NCBI GenBank assembly: GCA_035048485.1
Contig: CM068592.1
Coordinates: forward strand, 29,820,001-29,884,000
DNA from: Pteria penguin
Lineage: Eukaryota; Mollusca; Bivalvia; Pterioida; Pteriidae
Length of the DNA stretch: 64,000 bases
Direction of reading: 5' to 3'
Numbering within the stretch: the stretch's first letter is position 1; each line of letters opens with the position of its first letter. The translations under genes were made by a program, and so were the position numbers. The notes beneath the pieces are model-generated. The model was not told the origin of the DNA, did not search any database, and saw only the letters and a program-made list of their open reading frames with translations. Below, one piece after another: positions 1-11,351 of the stretch.

Positions 1-2066
1 GAATAATGTAGTAGGCATAGGCATACAACAAGGATAAAAAATAATGTAGTAGGCATACAACAAGGATAAAGAATAATGCAGTAGGCATACAACAAAGTTA
101 AAGAATAATGCAGTAGGCATACAACAAGGATAAAGAATAATGTAGTAGGCAAACAACAAGGATAAAGAATAATGCAGTTGGCATACAACAAGGAAAAAGA
201 ATAATGCAGTAGGCATACAACAAGGATAAAATATAATGTAGTAGGCATACAACAAGGATAAAGAATACTGCAGTAGGCATACAACAAGGATAAAAACTAA
301 TGCAGTAGGCATACAGCAAGAACAAAGAATAATGCAATAGGAATACAACAGGAAGAAAGAATAATGTAGTAGGCATACAACAAGGATAAAGAATAATGCA
401 GTAGGCATACAACAAAGATAAAGAATAATGTAGTAGGCATACAACAAGGATATAGAATAATGCAGTAGGCATACAACAAGGATAAAGAATAATGCAGTAG
501 GAATACAACAAGGATAAAGAATAATGTAGTAGGCATACAACAAGGATAGAGAATAATGCAGTAGGTATACAACAAGGATAAAGAATAATGCAGTAGGCAT
601 ACAACAGGAATAAAGAATAATGTAGTAGGCATACAACAAGGATAAAGAATAATGCAGTAGGCATACAACAAGGATAAAGAATAATGCAGTAGGAATACAA
701 CAAGGATAAAGAATAATGTAGTAGGCATACAACAAGGATAGAGAATAATGCAGTAGGTATACAACAAGGATAAAGAATAATGCAGTAGGCATACAATAAG
801 GATAAAGAATAATACAGTAGGCATACAACAAGGATAAAGAATAATGCCGAAGTCATACAACAAGTATACGGAATAATGCGGTAGTCATACAACAAGGGAT
901 AAGAAATAATGCGGTAGTCATACAACAAGGATAAAGAATAATGCAGTAGGCATACAACAAGGATAAAGAATGATGCGGTAGTTGTACAACATCGATAAAG
1001 AATAATATGGTAGTCATACAACAAGGATAAAGAATAATGTAGTAGGCATACAACAAAGATAAAGAATAATGCAGTAGGCATACAACAAGGACAATGAATA
1101 ATACAGTAGGCATACAACAAGGACAATGAATAATACAGTAGGCATACAACGAGGATGAAGAATAATGCAGTAGGCATACAAGGTTAAAGAAAAATGCGGT
1201 AGTCATACAATAAGGATAAAGAATAATGTAGTAGGCATAGGCATACAACAAGGATAAAAAATAATGTAGTAGGCATACAACAAGGATAAAGAATAATGCA
1301 GTAGGCATACAACAAAGTTAAAGAATAATGCAGTAGGCATACAACAAGGATAAAGAATAATGTAGTAGGCAAACAACAAGGATAAAGAATAATGCAGTTG
1401 GCATACAACAAGGAAAAAGAATAATGCAGTAGGCATACAACAAGGATAAAATATAATGTAGTAGGCATACAACAAGGATAAAGAATACTGCAGTAGGCAT
1501 ACAACAAGGATAAAAACTAATGCAGTAGGCATACAGCAAGAACAAAGAATAATGCAATAGGAATACAACAGGAATAAAGAATAATGTAGTAGGCATACAA
1601 CAAGGATAAAGAATAATGCAGTAGGCATACAACAAAGATAAAGAATAATGTAGTAGGCATACAACAAGGATATAGAATAATGCAGTAGGCATACAACAAG
1701 GATAAAGAATAATGCAGTAGGAATACAACAAGGATAAAGAATAATGTAGTAGGCATACAACAAGGATAGAGAATAATGCAGTAGGTATACAACAAGGATA
1801 AAGAATAATGCAGTAGGCATACAATAAGGATAAAGAATAATACAGTAGGCATACAACAAGGATAAAGAATAATGCCGAAGTCATACAACAAGTATACGGA
1901 ATAATGCGGTAGTCATACAACAAGGGATAAGAAATAATGCGGTAGTCATACAACAAGGATAAAGAATAATGCAGTAGGCATACAACAAGGATAAAGAATG
2001 ATGCGGTAGTTGTACAACATCGATAAAGAATAATATGGTAGTCATACAACAAGGATAAAGAATAAT
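1..2066. repeat. higher-order direct duplication inside the 32-bp array
   Basis: The block at about 1-1038 recurs at about 1221-2066, sharing private variants such as the GGCATAGGCATACAACAAGG irregularity (about 14 and 1234) and GTTGTACAACATCGATAAAG (981 and 2009). The offset is 1220 bp up to about position 600 and 1028 bp after about 793. The second copy therefore lacks 192 bp, exactly six units. Otherwise the copies differ by very few bases, so the duplication is recent. Confidence 0.9.
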
Positions 2067-2297
2067 ATGGTAGTCATACAACAAGGATAAAGAGTAATGC
2101 GGTTGTCTTACAATAAAGATAAAGAATGATGCGGTTGTCATACAAGGGATAAAGAATAATGCGGTAGTCATACAAGAAGGATAAAGAATAATGTAGTAGG
2201 CATACAACAAGGATAAAGAATAATATGGTAGTCATACAACAAGGATAAAGAATAATGTAGTAGGCATACAACAGGGGTAAAGAATAATGTGGTTGTC
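1..2297. repeat. 32-bp minisatellite array, about 70 units
   Basis: Tandem units of 32 bp, recognisable by the recurring pieces GAATAATGCAGTAGGCATAC and AACAAGGATAAA. Variants such as GTAGTCATAC and GTAGGAATAC are scattered through the array. It begins at or before the window edge and ends at about 2297, where the sequence becomes unique. Because 32 is not a multiple of 3, a stop-free unit leaves all three minus-strand frames open, giving long hydrophobic 32-residue-periodic translations. These are artefacts and I do not call a gene here. Confidence 0.97.
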
Positions 2298-2916
2298 AGA
2301 AAATTGGAAAATGTCAAGAAGAACACTTGTTTACAAAACAAACATTATCTTTGTCATTCCAAGCGCCCATCCATCATACTTTAACTTGTAAAAAGAAAAC
2401 AAGATGTGCACTTACAGATGATTAAGAACCTGAAAATAGCTTTCATTTTTCACTTTTAATATCGCTCGACCCACATCGAACACTTTGCATAACATGCGTA
2501 GGGATTTCTATATTTATTCTGATAGATAGCTTTATTATCTTGTTTATAGAACATTTCTATATTTCTGCTTACGTTTATTATGTCATTTGCTGTGTACTCA
2601 TATACTACTATTCTAATTGGTCCTGCACAGATTTGTAGGAAATGTTATACAGTGGCTATTAAAGCTTCTTTGTAAAGATGAGAAAGAAAACTAATTACAT
2701 ACCAATGCCCTACCCATGCAAAACATAAACAAAAATTAGACGTTAATAAAACACACACAGAATGTCATAAAACGTCACACGGATATTTCAGAGTTGATAC
2801 AATACAGTCAATAAATAGCTTGATATTTTTGATTTTACGAATTAATAACGAGGGGAAACTAATATTACGTTCCTACTTCCACCCTGAAACGTTTCCTTTT
2901 CATGTTTAAACTATCT
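2298..2916. other. unique AT-rich intergenic sequence
   Basis: No convincing coding, repeat or RNA signal seen. Confidence 0.6.
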
Positions 2917-3198
2917 TCAGAGGTTGGTTTCAACACATAGTAGACAGAACCAAACGTCGTCGATATCTATTCTGAAAATTCCATTGTTCCCATATTGTCT
3001 TGGAGTCGGTGCGACTCCATGGTGCAGATGCTCGTTACAAGTTTGGGAAAGTCTGCTTTTCGAAATCTGGTCTGTTTCCTGACTTTTGGATGAGACTATA
3101 AAAACCGAAATCCTATAATACGATAGAAGTAGCCATGACAATGTAACAAACAACAGTAAAAAACTTCGGTGTCTCAGGTTGCGCAAGACAAAATGCAT
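2917..3198 (-). CDS. possible first exon of a type II membrane protein
   Basis: An ATG-started frame of 93 residues on the minus strand. A short basic N-terminus (residues 1-11, with R and H) precedes a hydrophobic stretch at about residues 12-28 (SFLLLFVTLSWLLLSYY). A hydrophilic segment resembling a stem region follows, then a mixed tail. This topology is typical of Golgi glycosyl- or sulfotransferases, but I recognise no catalytic motif and cannot assign a family. It may be a truncated first exon; no strong splice donor is evident, and no continuation is found to the left. The ATG lies next to the edge of a MITE-like repeat (3202-3395). It could also be a chance frame. Confidence 0.2.
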   Translation of the reverse strand: MHFVLRNLRHRSFLLLFVTLSWLLLSYYRISVFIVSSKSQETDQISKSRLSQTCNEHLHHGVAPTPRQYGNNGIFRIDIDDVWFCLLCVETNL

Positions 3199-3201
3199 CT
3201 A

Positions 3202-3395
3202 GGCGGATCTAGAAATTTTTGAAAAGTGGGTGGGTGGGTTTGCAGTCTCCCATGATTAATGTTTTGCACTATTGGGTCTGGAAAGGGGGTTTTCAGCTCT
3301 AAAAATGGTTAAAAAATGACTCTTTTTGGAGTAAAATTTTCCGACCAAAGAAGGGGGAAGGGGTGGGGTTGCAATCTGTCCTCTTTAAATCCGCC
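3202..3395. mobile_element. MITE-like element, GGCGGATC-ended family, copy 1
   Basis: About 194 bp bounded by GGCGGAT at 3202 and its inverse ATCCGCC ending at 3395. The interior (AGAAATTTTTGAAA, a G-rich stretch, TTTTCCGACCAAAG) matches the copy at 16431-16612. Non-autonomous; no coding capacity. Confidence 0.6.
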
Positions 3396-3460
3396 GATGA
3401 ATGCACCAGATGGATGCGCTAGCATATATATGAAATAATACTGGTTTGCTGTTAAAGAAT

Positions 3461-3690
3461 ATTGATTGACTGTTGTTTTACCTTACTCCACAATTTTTGA
3501 CGTATATGGTGACGGCATCTTCCTGATGCACTGTATAGAATTTGTACCTTTGCAAAGGACTCACCGTAACAGTGAGGGATCTTTTACGTACTACGACTAC
3601 TATGACATGGGACCTCGGTTTTTATTGCTTTACCCCATAGATAGAAAACCAGTGTGTCCATGACGTGAATCGAACCAGGGACCTCTATAA
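3461..3690 (-). mobile_element. tRNA-derived SINE, diverged copy
   Basis: Matches the better-preserved copy at 27015-27297 from its tail (ATTGATTGACTGTTGTTTTACC) through TATATGGTGACGGCATCTTC and GCAAAGGACTCACCG to the region of the internal B box. The tRNA-like head is truncated at about 3690. Confidence 0.75.
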
Positions 3691-3819
3691 GATATTTTCA
3701 TAGGAAATGAGTGTTGCATAGGTTATAACAAACATGACGCCCCGCCCTCCTTTTTTATGTTATCCCATACCGTCAATATCAGTGTGCAAAAGACATAGTA
3801 ATATAGCACTATATTAGTT

Positions 3820-4256
3820 CGATTGATTGCTTATTGTTCTATGTCACTCCATGATTATTCATTGGACCAAAATCAAGGTAATTACGATCATTTATAGGGC
3901 TGCAACACCCCCCCCCCCCCCACACACACACACACACACCGCTTTCTGGACCGTGTAGTGCAAAACATTAGTCATGGATGGCTGCAACAACCCCAACCCA
4001 CCCCACCCCACCCCAATTTTTGTTCTTTTAAAAATTTCTGGATCCGCCAATGATGTTGCACGTATATGGTAACGGCGTCTGCCTAATGCACTGCATAGAA
4101 ATTTATACCTTTGCAATGAACCCGTCCAAAGCAGTGAGGACCTCGGTTTTCACTGTCCCCTTCTAAAAGACAAGGCGCCAGTATGCTCACGGCGGGAGTC
4201 GTACAATGGACCCCTCGGTCAGGAGTCTAGCACCTCATCCACTGAGCTGGACTGGC
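3820..4256 (-). mobile_element. tRNA-derived SINE interrupted by a nested insertion
   Basis: The SINE tail is at about 3820-3860 (TGTCACTCCATGATTATTC). The rest resumes at about 4058 (CACGTATATGGTAACGGCG) and runs to the tRNA-like head near 4256 (CCACTGAGCTGGACTGGCTT). About 200 bp of unrelated sequence splits what is contiguous in the other copies. Confidence 0.7.
3861..4057. mobile_element. partial MITE-like element nested in the SINE
   Basis: Contains GCAAAACATTAGTCATGG, a C-rich block and AAAATTTCTGGATCCGCC, which is the inverted orientation of the 3202-3395 family. It also holds a C14 run and a (CA)n tract at about 3907-3939. The left terminal repeat is not evident, so this copy is partial. 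Confidence 0.5.
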
Positions 4257-4734
4257 TTCCAATTGGAATTAAACATTACATATTCATATATAGCGCTATT
4301 GAACCTTACATACTTTGATATCAGTATGAAATTGTTATTCCTGTGTCGCCCTTCGAATTTAATGGCCCATCAACACTCAGTCGGGTCTGCATTACAAAAC
4401 AATTAATTTGATATCAATTGTCGTACCCGATTATCATAAAATCATCTTTGTTTTCGAAGGGAATCATTCGGTCATACTGTGATGGTGACTGCCCCTATTT
4501 CTGAAAATATCAAACGCAATTGAATTCGATTCATTATCATTAAATTTAATCATAAGTAAGTTAAATGTTCGATTTATGGAAGGGGGGGGGGTCATACTCA
4601 GATCTATTATTTTTCTTTCATTTATCAAAAGAATTTATGATTACACATTAAGAGATTGGTATAACAGGTTTACAAAACATGGGAAAGTATTAGAGAACCT
4701 CTAATCTATACGACCATAGTTGAACTCGCTACAG

Positions 4735-5320
4735 TCCCTCACTGCAGTCGATTTTGGGATTGACCCCTCTCTAGTCAGGCAGTCGACCTTGGGTTTGACC
4801 TGCTCTCTGGCCAGAAAGTTGACTTTGGGTTTGACCCGCTCTCTGGCCAGGCAGTCGACTTTGGGTTTGACCCGCTCTCTGGCCAGGCAATCGACTTTGG
4901 GTTTTGACCCCCTCTCTGGCCAAGCAGTCGACTTTGGGTTTGACCCGCTTTCTGGCCAGGCAGTCGACTTTGGGTTTGACCCGCTCTCTGGCCAGCAGTC
5001 GACTTTGGATTTGACCCCCTCTCTGACCAGTTAGTAGACTTTGGGTTTGACCCGTTCTCTGGCCAGGCAGTCGACTTTGGGTTTGACCCGCTCTCTGGCC
5101 AGCAGTCGACTTTGGATTTGACCCCCTCTCTGACCAGTTAGTAGACTTTGGGTTTGACCCGCTTTCTGGCCAGGCAGTCGACTTTGGGTTTGACCCGCTC
5201 TCTGGCCAGCAGTCGACTTTGGATTTGACCCCCTCTCTGACCAGTTAGTAGACTTTGGGTTTGACCCGTTCTCTGGCCAGGCAGTCGACTTTCAGTTTGA
5301 CCTCCTCTCTGACCAAACAG
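4735..5320. repeat. 36-bp minisatellite with a 107-bp higher-order unit
   Basis: Units of 36 bp carry CAGTCGACTTTGGGTTTGAC and CTCTCTGGCCAG. In the second half, a 107-bp block (36+36+35) containing TGACCAGTTAGTAGAC repeats at about 4991, 5098 and 5205. A 104-codon plus-strand frame through the first half is a repeat artefact. Confidence 0.93.
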
Positions 5321-7580
5321 AAGGGAAATGTGTATGACAATTATTCGTATCTATAACCATACACCAGGACATTGACATTGATGTAGCTTTCCTCTATAAT
5401 TCCTATATCAATCTCTTCTAATAAGTTGATAAAAAAGAATTCTATCTTTTATTCCTTGTCTCCGTGGACCTGCTGATAATGATTCGGCTCACAAAGTATG
5501 AAAAAAGGTACACGATTAATTTCTGACTTCGCAATTCCATTAAAAGATAAGCATATACACTGCACTCAGCGATTAAGGCAAATTAGATTAAACATGGAAC
5601 TTAAAGACTTAATGATATCCAACGTAAATGTTATTGACTTAAATAATCCTTGGTTTGTTTAAGTCATTACGGCGCCGTACTTGTATCTCTTTCATAATTT
5701 CAAATAAATCGAATTATATAGCATATACATGTGCAGTTTGTCAGTTCTGTAAACTAGAGAGAGACGAAGAATGGTAGACATTATGTGATTATTGAATTAG
5801 AGTCCCATTTCTTCTAAATTGTATCGAATTTCCAAGAATCTCGAAACCCGAAAGCTAATAACGTTCAGTCGAATAACAGGAATAAAGTGAGATAGATGGC
5901 AGAATGGAACAACGCATCAGTTCTTTACTCTTCTAACAATGACAGGTAAGAGTGGTGAGTAGAAATCTGATGATGAGGTACGTAGAGAGAATAAGCGTCT
6001 TCTACCAGCTAGATACGCCTGTCGTACAGAATTTCACTGTCAAAGTCTGGTATTAATCCAAAGAGATTTAAACTCCTTCGTCAATTTCAGTTTTAATGTA
6101 ATAATGATCAAAAGCAAACAAATGGTATAGTAACACCTAGACAAAAAAAATGTACGGACCTAAACTTTACGGAGTCACGAATATGAAAAAAAACAAGTGA
6201 TGAGAGGGGCAAAAGTGCACAATCTAGTAGAGATGCAATGCAACCACAGAGAAAAAAGACACCACACATTATCAGTACATGGGAATATGGACATCTTGAT
6301 CAGTAATGTACATTCGACAGTACAAGAAAATCAATCAGTAAGTCGGTCACCATATACACAGTGAAACAAAAAGTACATGAAAACATAAAAGCTTACGGCG
6401 TATTGTTTACTGAATGGAACAACAAGCCTCAATGAGCGTTGAAGAGGTCGCCAATGTATACTTCTTATAGATATATTATATTACATTACATTACCTTAAA
6501 TCAGGTTATTCCAAACACAAAGATAATATTCCTTGCATATTGTGTGTCTGATTTATCTTCATTACCCAAGCATTAAGAGAGTACCAAATATTAGAGCTGT
6601 ATTTGATGTGTAGTCAGAAGTTGACTTACATATGAATGTTAAAGCGATTTTGTAAGTATATATCAGTATTGAGATTAAATCAAATATATGAAAAAAAGAT
6701 TATCTCAATGTGACCATATGCACATTACTTGGGAGGGGGGGTCTAACATTCAACAGAAATCGCACACCTAAGCACCAAAATACACCGTGTTACACTCACA
6801 GCACAACCGATAGCTACTTTGGTATTCAAAGGATCAAAATTTTCGGTTCCGTGCATGCAAACGCCGTTTGGGGTTGAATCGGCATTTTAGTCGCAAACTT
6901 TATTTATTTGATGGTATCGTGGCGCTATTTTAGGTTATTTCATTCTGGATTCTGGATTATATTATTTTTTTTTAATCACCATCATCATTTCATATTTATT
7001 TATTTATTTATTCATTTTTGTTTTTGTTTTTTGTTTTTTGTTAATTCGTAATTTATATAACAGCTCACATAGAGTGATTATGGCAAGATGGCAAGTTTTA
7101 TCCATAATACACACACATAGAAATAGACTTACTTATTCAATTTCCTTCATTACTTATTTATTTAACCATTTACATTTATTAGCTTATATTAACCGGGGGA
7201 GGGAAGGGTGGGGGGACTTAAAGTAAACGCAAGACTGTTAGAGTTATCTCTCTTTATATTACAGTTCAGTTGAAGCTTACATCTTCAAAATCTTGATTTT
7301 ATCCACGTCGGGAACAAGTGGAAAGTGTGTCATTCAATGTACCATTGTACTTATATTTTTTCTAATTTGCATAAATTTGTTGGAATTTATTGGTCTACTG
7401 TGCACAGAGGTATATACAGTAAAAAAAATGACAAAATATGTAAATATCAAAAGACCGCGAAGACAAGTAATTTCCTTTGTTTGTTCTTCATTCACTAGTG
7501 TCGAATGCTTGTAGAACAATAGAATTACACTTATTTTCAATAGGAATCCTTGTACTGATCAATTAATATGTAAAACTATC
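5321..7580. other. intergenic, AT-rich
   Basis: About 2.2 kb with no supportable gene. It holds short simple repeats: ATTTATTT repeats at about 6995-7018 and a G run at 6731. An AATAAA on the minus strand (TTTATT at 7386-7391) could be the poly(A) signal of the TRIM gene, about 190 bp past its stop. Confidence 0.5.
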
Positions 7581-9554
7581 CTATATATCAAAGACCAATA
7601 TGTTATCACTGTTACAACTAGTGGGGTCAAGGGTCACAAGGAGTTGTTTATTGTCAAGTGACAAAGAGACATTCTGCGGACTTACAATGCCGCTATGCCT
7701 ATTCACAACTTCCTTCAAGAATTTACCGTCACTGCTGACTTTTTGAACATTATCCGATCCCCAGCCACAAACGTAGAATTCTCCGTTTTCAGCGAGAGTT
7801 ATTCCTCTTGGTCCAGTCAAATTGAAATCCATGTACTTGAATTTTCTGAATACCGAGCGGTTAATAAGGCTAACGTGATTCTTGTTAGCATCAGTCACGA
7901 AGAAATTTGACCCATCATGATGAAACTTGGCATACCATGGCCGAAGAAATAGTGGAATAAAACTTTCACTTGGAGAAATGTTTGTCAACTCTTGACCATC
8001 AAGGGAAACAATTCGTACCGAAGGGGGCATTGATAAAGGACACGTCACGATGAATTTATCGTGAGTAAAACTGATTCCGTAACAATTAGCATTTACGGAT
8101 ATCGCTTTGACCGGATCAATTCCGGTTTTTACATCATATATCTGTATGCGACAATCGGATGGAATAGAAACTGCCACTTGACTTCCATCAACTACAGTCA
8201 CGTCGAAGGGCGCCTGGTCCATGAAAAGTTCAGACTTCATTTTAAAATTTTCATCATAAAGTTTCAATTTTGCGTTTTGTTTGTCTGCTAAAACCCATAA
8301 ACCGGATGTTAGGGATGCGATTCCTGTTATCCAGCAATTGTCACCATCAGATGGCGTTCTGACGTTGAAAGTTATGTTGGCTTGCTGTGGTGCAGGAACT
8401 TCCGGCGAGCGAAACGTTGTTATTGACTTTATAGGTTTAATAAATGTCTCACGTTCTCTGTCTTTATTTACCATTAGATCGCCGAGAGATGTAACAGATT
8501 TGATAATATTTTCCAGTTCTTGATTGACTTTAAAATCGATGGAAGATCTGTTCGTTGCTTCATTCATTTTCCCTACATCTTGGCCAATGCGACGTGTCTC
8601 TTCGTCATACCTACCAAGCCATTGCAAAACATGCACGTCACTTCCATCCCGCGTAACTGTATCAATAACCACCAGTGCATGCTCACCTTCCTCGAACAAA
8701 TGGTCAGCTTCTTGAATCTTCTTGTCGAGGTCAGAATTCTCCTGTTGATAAACACCATCCGCTTCCCTCAATGACCTTGTTTCAAATTTCAACAAAACTT
8801 CATTAAGTCGTTTTCTAACAGACTGTATTTTTTCTCGGGTGTTTTTGTTCATGTTGTCGAATGTAACCAGTGCATCTCTTCGTTCTTGCCGTACCAAGTC
8901 GGTATTTTTCTTATGCTTCTCTAATGCACCCTTCAGCTCTCGAATGTCTTTCTGTTTCTCTTTGATAGTGTCTTCTATTTTACTTACCTTTTCGCACGTA
9001 CGGTGATCGTCTGCAACGCATGACGCGCACACTGTTCGATCATGATCTTTGCAGTACATATTTAGCCTTTGATTGTCATGTTTACCACAGCGTGGTGGTG
9101 CTACTGCTTGCTTTAATGGACGTGTTCGAATATCCGATAATTTCATAATTTCATGATTCATAGAACTTTGCAAAGTCCCATGGACTTCCACACATTCATC
9201 ACATAAAGATTCCCGACATCCATCACACCATTCGGAAGCCTTCGAGGATTTTCCTTTTCGCGAACAAGGCACACAGCTGACATCGCCACCTTGAACTTTC
9301 AAAGCCGTGGTCAAAGCCAAGATGACGTCATTTACCGGAAGAGCGTCTTCCCATTTTCCCATATTACCGGAAAGGGGTGTTGGTCGGTGACAGGAAGGAC
9401 ATACATAAGTGTCTAGCTTGCTTGTCAGGGTGTTCTGTGCGTTTGTTTTGATACAGTCTTTACAGAATGTGTGTAAGCATATTAAATAACGTGGATCAGT
9501 GAAATGTCTATTACAAAGACTGCATATAGTGACGTCCCTCGCAGTGGTACTCAT
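7581..9554 (-). CDS. TRIM-family RING-type E3 ubiquitin ligase (RING, B-box, B-box, coiled coil, NHL-like propeller)
   Basis: A 657-residue uninterrupted frame from an ATG at 9554. The RING finger is complete: C11-x2-C14-x11-C26-x-H28-x2-C31-x2-C34-x17-C52-x2-C55. B-box 1 follows at about 94-134 (C94, C97, C110, C113, C118, C121, H125, H134). B-box 2 follows at about 156-190 (C156, H159, C168, H171, C176, C179, H184). A charged coiled coil spans about 190-330. The C-terminal 270 residues look like an NHL-type beta-propeller, with blade-like pieces such as GLWVLADKQNAKLKLYD and GEFYVCGWGSDNVQKVS. By family knowledge it would transfer ubiquitin from an E2 in the cytoplasm, with the coiled coil dimerising it and the propeller binding a substrate. 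Large families of intronless TRIM genes of this layout occur in bivalves, many implicated in innate immunity. Not assignable to one vertebrate orthologue. All zinc ligands are intact and there is no frameshift, so it appears functional. Confidence 0.95.
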   Translation of the reverse strand: MSTTARDVTICSLCNRHFTDPRYLICLHTFCKDCIKTNAQNTLTSKLDTYVCPSCHRPTPLSGNMGKWEDALPVNDVILALTTALKVQGGDVSCVPCSRKGKSSKASEWCDGCRESLCDECVEVHGTLQSSMNHEIMKLSDIRTRPLKQAVAPPRCGKHDNQRLNMYCKDHDRTVCASCVADDHRTCEKVSKIEDTIKEKQKDIRELKGALEKHKKNTDLVRQERRDALVTFDNMNKNTREKIQSVRKRLNEVLLKFETRSLREADGVYQQENSDLDKKIQEADHLFEEGEHALVVIDTVTRDGSDVHVLQWLGRYDEETRRIGQDVGKMNEATNRSSIDFKVNQELENIIKSVTSLGDLMVNKDRERETFIKPIKSITTFRSPEVPAPQQANITFNVRTPSDGDNCWITGIASLTSGLWVLADKQNAKLKLYDENFKMKSELFMDQAPFDVTVVDGSQVAVSIPSDCRIQIYDVKTGIDPVKAISVNANCYGISFTHDKFIVTCPLSMPPSVRIVSLDGQELTNISPSESFIPLFLRPWYAKFHHDGSNFFVTDANKNHVSLINRSVFRKFKYMDFNLTGPRGITLAENGEFYVCGWGSDNVQKVSSDGKFLKEVVNRHSGIVSPQNVSLSLDNKQLLVTLDPTSCNSDNILVFDI

Positions 9555-9577
9555 TCCTCTGAATTATTACTCACTTC

Positions 9578-9600
9578 CTGCAATTATAGAAGAAATTTTG
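9578..9600 (-). other. probable 3' splice site of a 5'-UTR intron of the TRIM gene
   Basis: Read on the minus strand, a pyrimidine-leaning tract ending in TTCTTCTATAATTGCAG stops at 9578. That is 23 bp before the start codon, so the coding exon would start at 9577. This fits a gene with one large coding exon and a separate non-coding leader exon, which I could not locate. Confidence 0.45.
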
Positions 9601-10190
9601 TGTTCATTTGTCTAATGAATGTATTTTGTAAAGCACACTGCAATTGTATCTTACTAAGTGCCTATTAGCAAACTGTAATTGATATAGATTCTTATATTTG
9701 CATAGGAATGTTATAAAGGTGTACATACCCCGAAAGAAAAACAAGAAAGAAAGAAAGTTATAATGCAAGTTGCACCAAAATTCATTAAACTACTTTTTGT
9801 TTTTGTTTTCTGTCCCCGTCCCACTGTCACGGAATTGGAATTATGGTCCGTTACAACTGGCCACAACACGTCCGGTGTTGTACAGATCTTGACATGTCTT
9901 TACATGTAGTAGAGGTGTCACTCATACCAATTCTCGTCAGACAGCGGCAATTTAAAACATGTGTGCGAGGTTCTGTGTCGTCCAGAGGCTGACTGCATGT
10001 TACAGCCATGTCTTCATGGTCTCCATGCCCAAATTGCAAAATGTAGTTTTGTGGAAGTAATTTATCATAACTCATGATGGAGGTGTGTGCATTGTCATAA
10101 CTCGATTAAACGTTTAGAAATGCCATGAAGTTTGGTTTTCAAAAAACTTAGTCGTAAACGGATATCGTAAAATCTTTCAGAAACGATTCT
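9601..10190. other. intergenic upstream of TRIM
   Basis: A short (GAAA)n tract lies at about 9735-9755. A 74-codon minus-strand frame at 9851-10075 is cysteine-rich but has no recognisable motif. Nothing else supportable; the leader exon of TRIM may lie here or further right. Confidence 0.4.
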
Positions 10191-10195
10191 CCTAC

Positions 10196-11036
10196 TGCTC
10201 GCGAATAAACATGGAAGAAAACCCGAGTAAAACTAGAAGTGAACTCGATTTATGCGGAAAAGAACTCGTGTAAAGTAGAAGTGAACTCAAGTGATATGGA
10301 AAAGAACTTGGAGTAAAGTCGAAGACAAGTGGACTCGATTGATATGGAAGAGAACTCGGAGTAAAGTAGAAGTGAACTCGAGTGATACGGAAGAGAACTC
10401 GTATAAAGTAAGAATGAACTCGAATGATACGAAAGAGAACTCGTATAAAGTAAGAAAGAACTCGAGTGATACGGAAGAGAACTCGTATAAAGTAAGAATG
10501 AACTCGAGTGATACGGAAGATAACTCGTATAAAGTAAGAATGAACTTGAGTGATACGGAAGAGAACTCGTCTAAAGTAAGAATGAACTCGAGTGATACGA
10601 AATAGAACCGGAGTGAAGTAGAAGTGAGCTCGAGTGATACGGAAGAGAACTCGGAGTAAAGTAGAAGTGAACTTAGTGATATGAAAGAGAACTCGGAGTA
10701 AATTAGAAGTGAACTCGATTGATATGGAAGAAAATTCGGAGTAAAGTAGGAGTGAACTCAAGTGATACGGAAGAGAACCGGAGTAAATTAGAAGTGAACT
10801 CGAGTGATACGGAAGAAAACTCGGAGTAAAGTAGAAGTGAACTCGAGTGATACGGAAGAGAACCGGAGTAAAGTAGAAGTGAATTCGTGTGGTACGGAAG
10901 AGAACCGGAGTAAAGTAGATGTGAATTCGTGTGGTACGGAAGAGAACCGGAGTAAAGTAGAAGAGAGCTCGAGTGATACGGAAGAGAACTGGAGTAAAGT
11001 AGGAGTGAACTTGAGTGATACGGAAGAGTCGAGTGA
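10196..11036. repeat. 42-43-bp minisatellite, about 19 units
   Basis: Units share GTGAACTCGAGTGATACGG and AAGAGAACTCGGAGTAAAG. A sub-family at about 10390-10590 has CGTATAAAGTAAGAATG in place of CGGAGTAAAGTAGAAGTG. Open frames of 14-residue periodicity on both strands are repeat artefacts. Confidence 0.93.
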
Positions 11037-11278
11037 ATATTCCCAGAATTAAAAACCTTGCAAACAACAGATGAAGTTTTCAGCAAGTTATGTCGTAGTA
11101 ACTTGTAGTTTCAACTCTTGACAGCGTGACAGGGGCTTTAGGCAAGGTGTTTGTATTTTATATATGATCCTCTGCATTTACATGTATGTTTTCATATGCT
11201 ACTTCACTCAGGTCGTTTTTCCATTAATATAATTTATACATATGGACGATAGTGTTTACCTTTGAGATGAAATATCAA

Positions 11279-11351
11279 TGGAATATGGAATATGGAAATG
11301 GAATAAATTAAAATGAAATATTTGACTTAAGTATATTCATTTTATGGCGCC
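11279..11351. mobile_element. solo end of a CTTAAG-type MITE
   Basis: GGAATAAATTAAAATGAAAT, then TTTGACTTAAGTATATTC, and a terminal TTTATGGCGCC match one terminus of the complete element at 17757-17958. The other terminus is absent, so this is a half element. Confidence 0.55.

Noticed and set aside
98..2271. Long hydrophobic minus-strand open frames (up to 359 codons)
   Set aside because: They are 32-residue-periodic translations of the 32-bp minisatellite in all three frames; no unique sequence, signal or exon structure.
9851..10075. 74-codon cysteine-rich minus frame
   Set aside because: No recognised motif; possibly a retroelement relic but no supporting signature.
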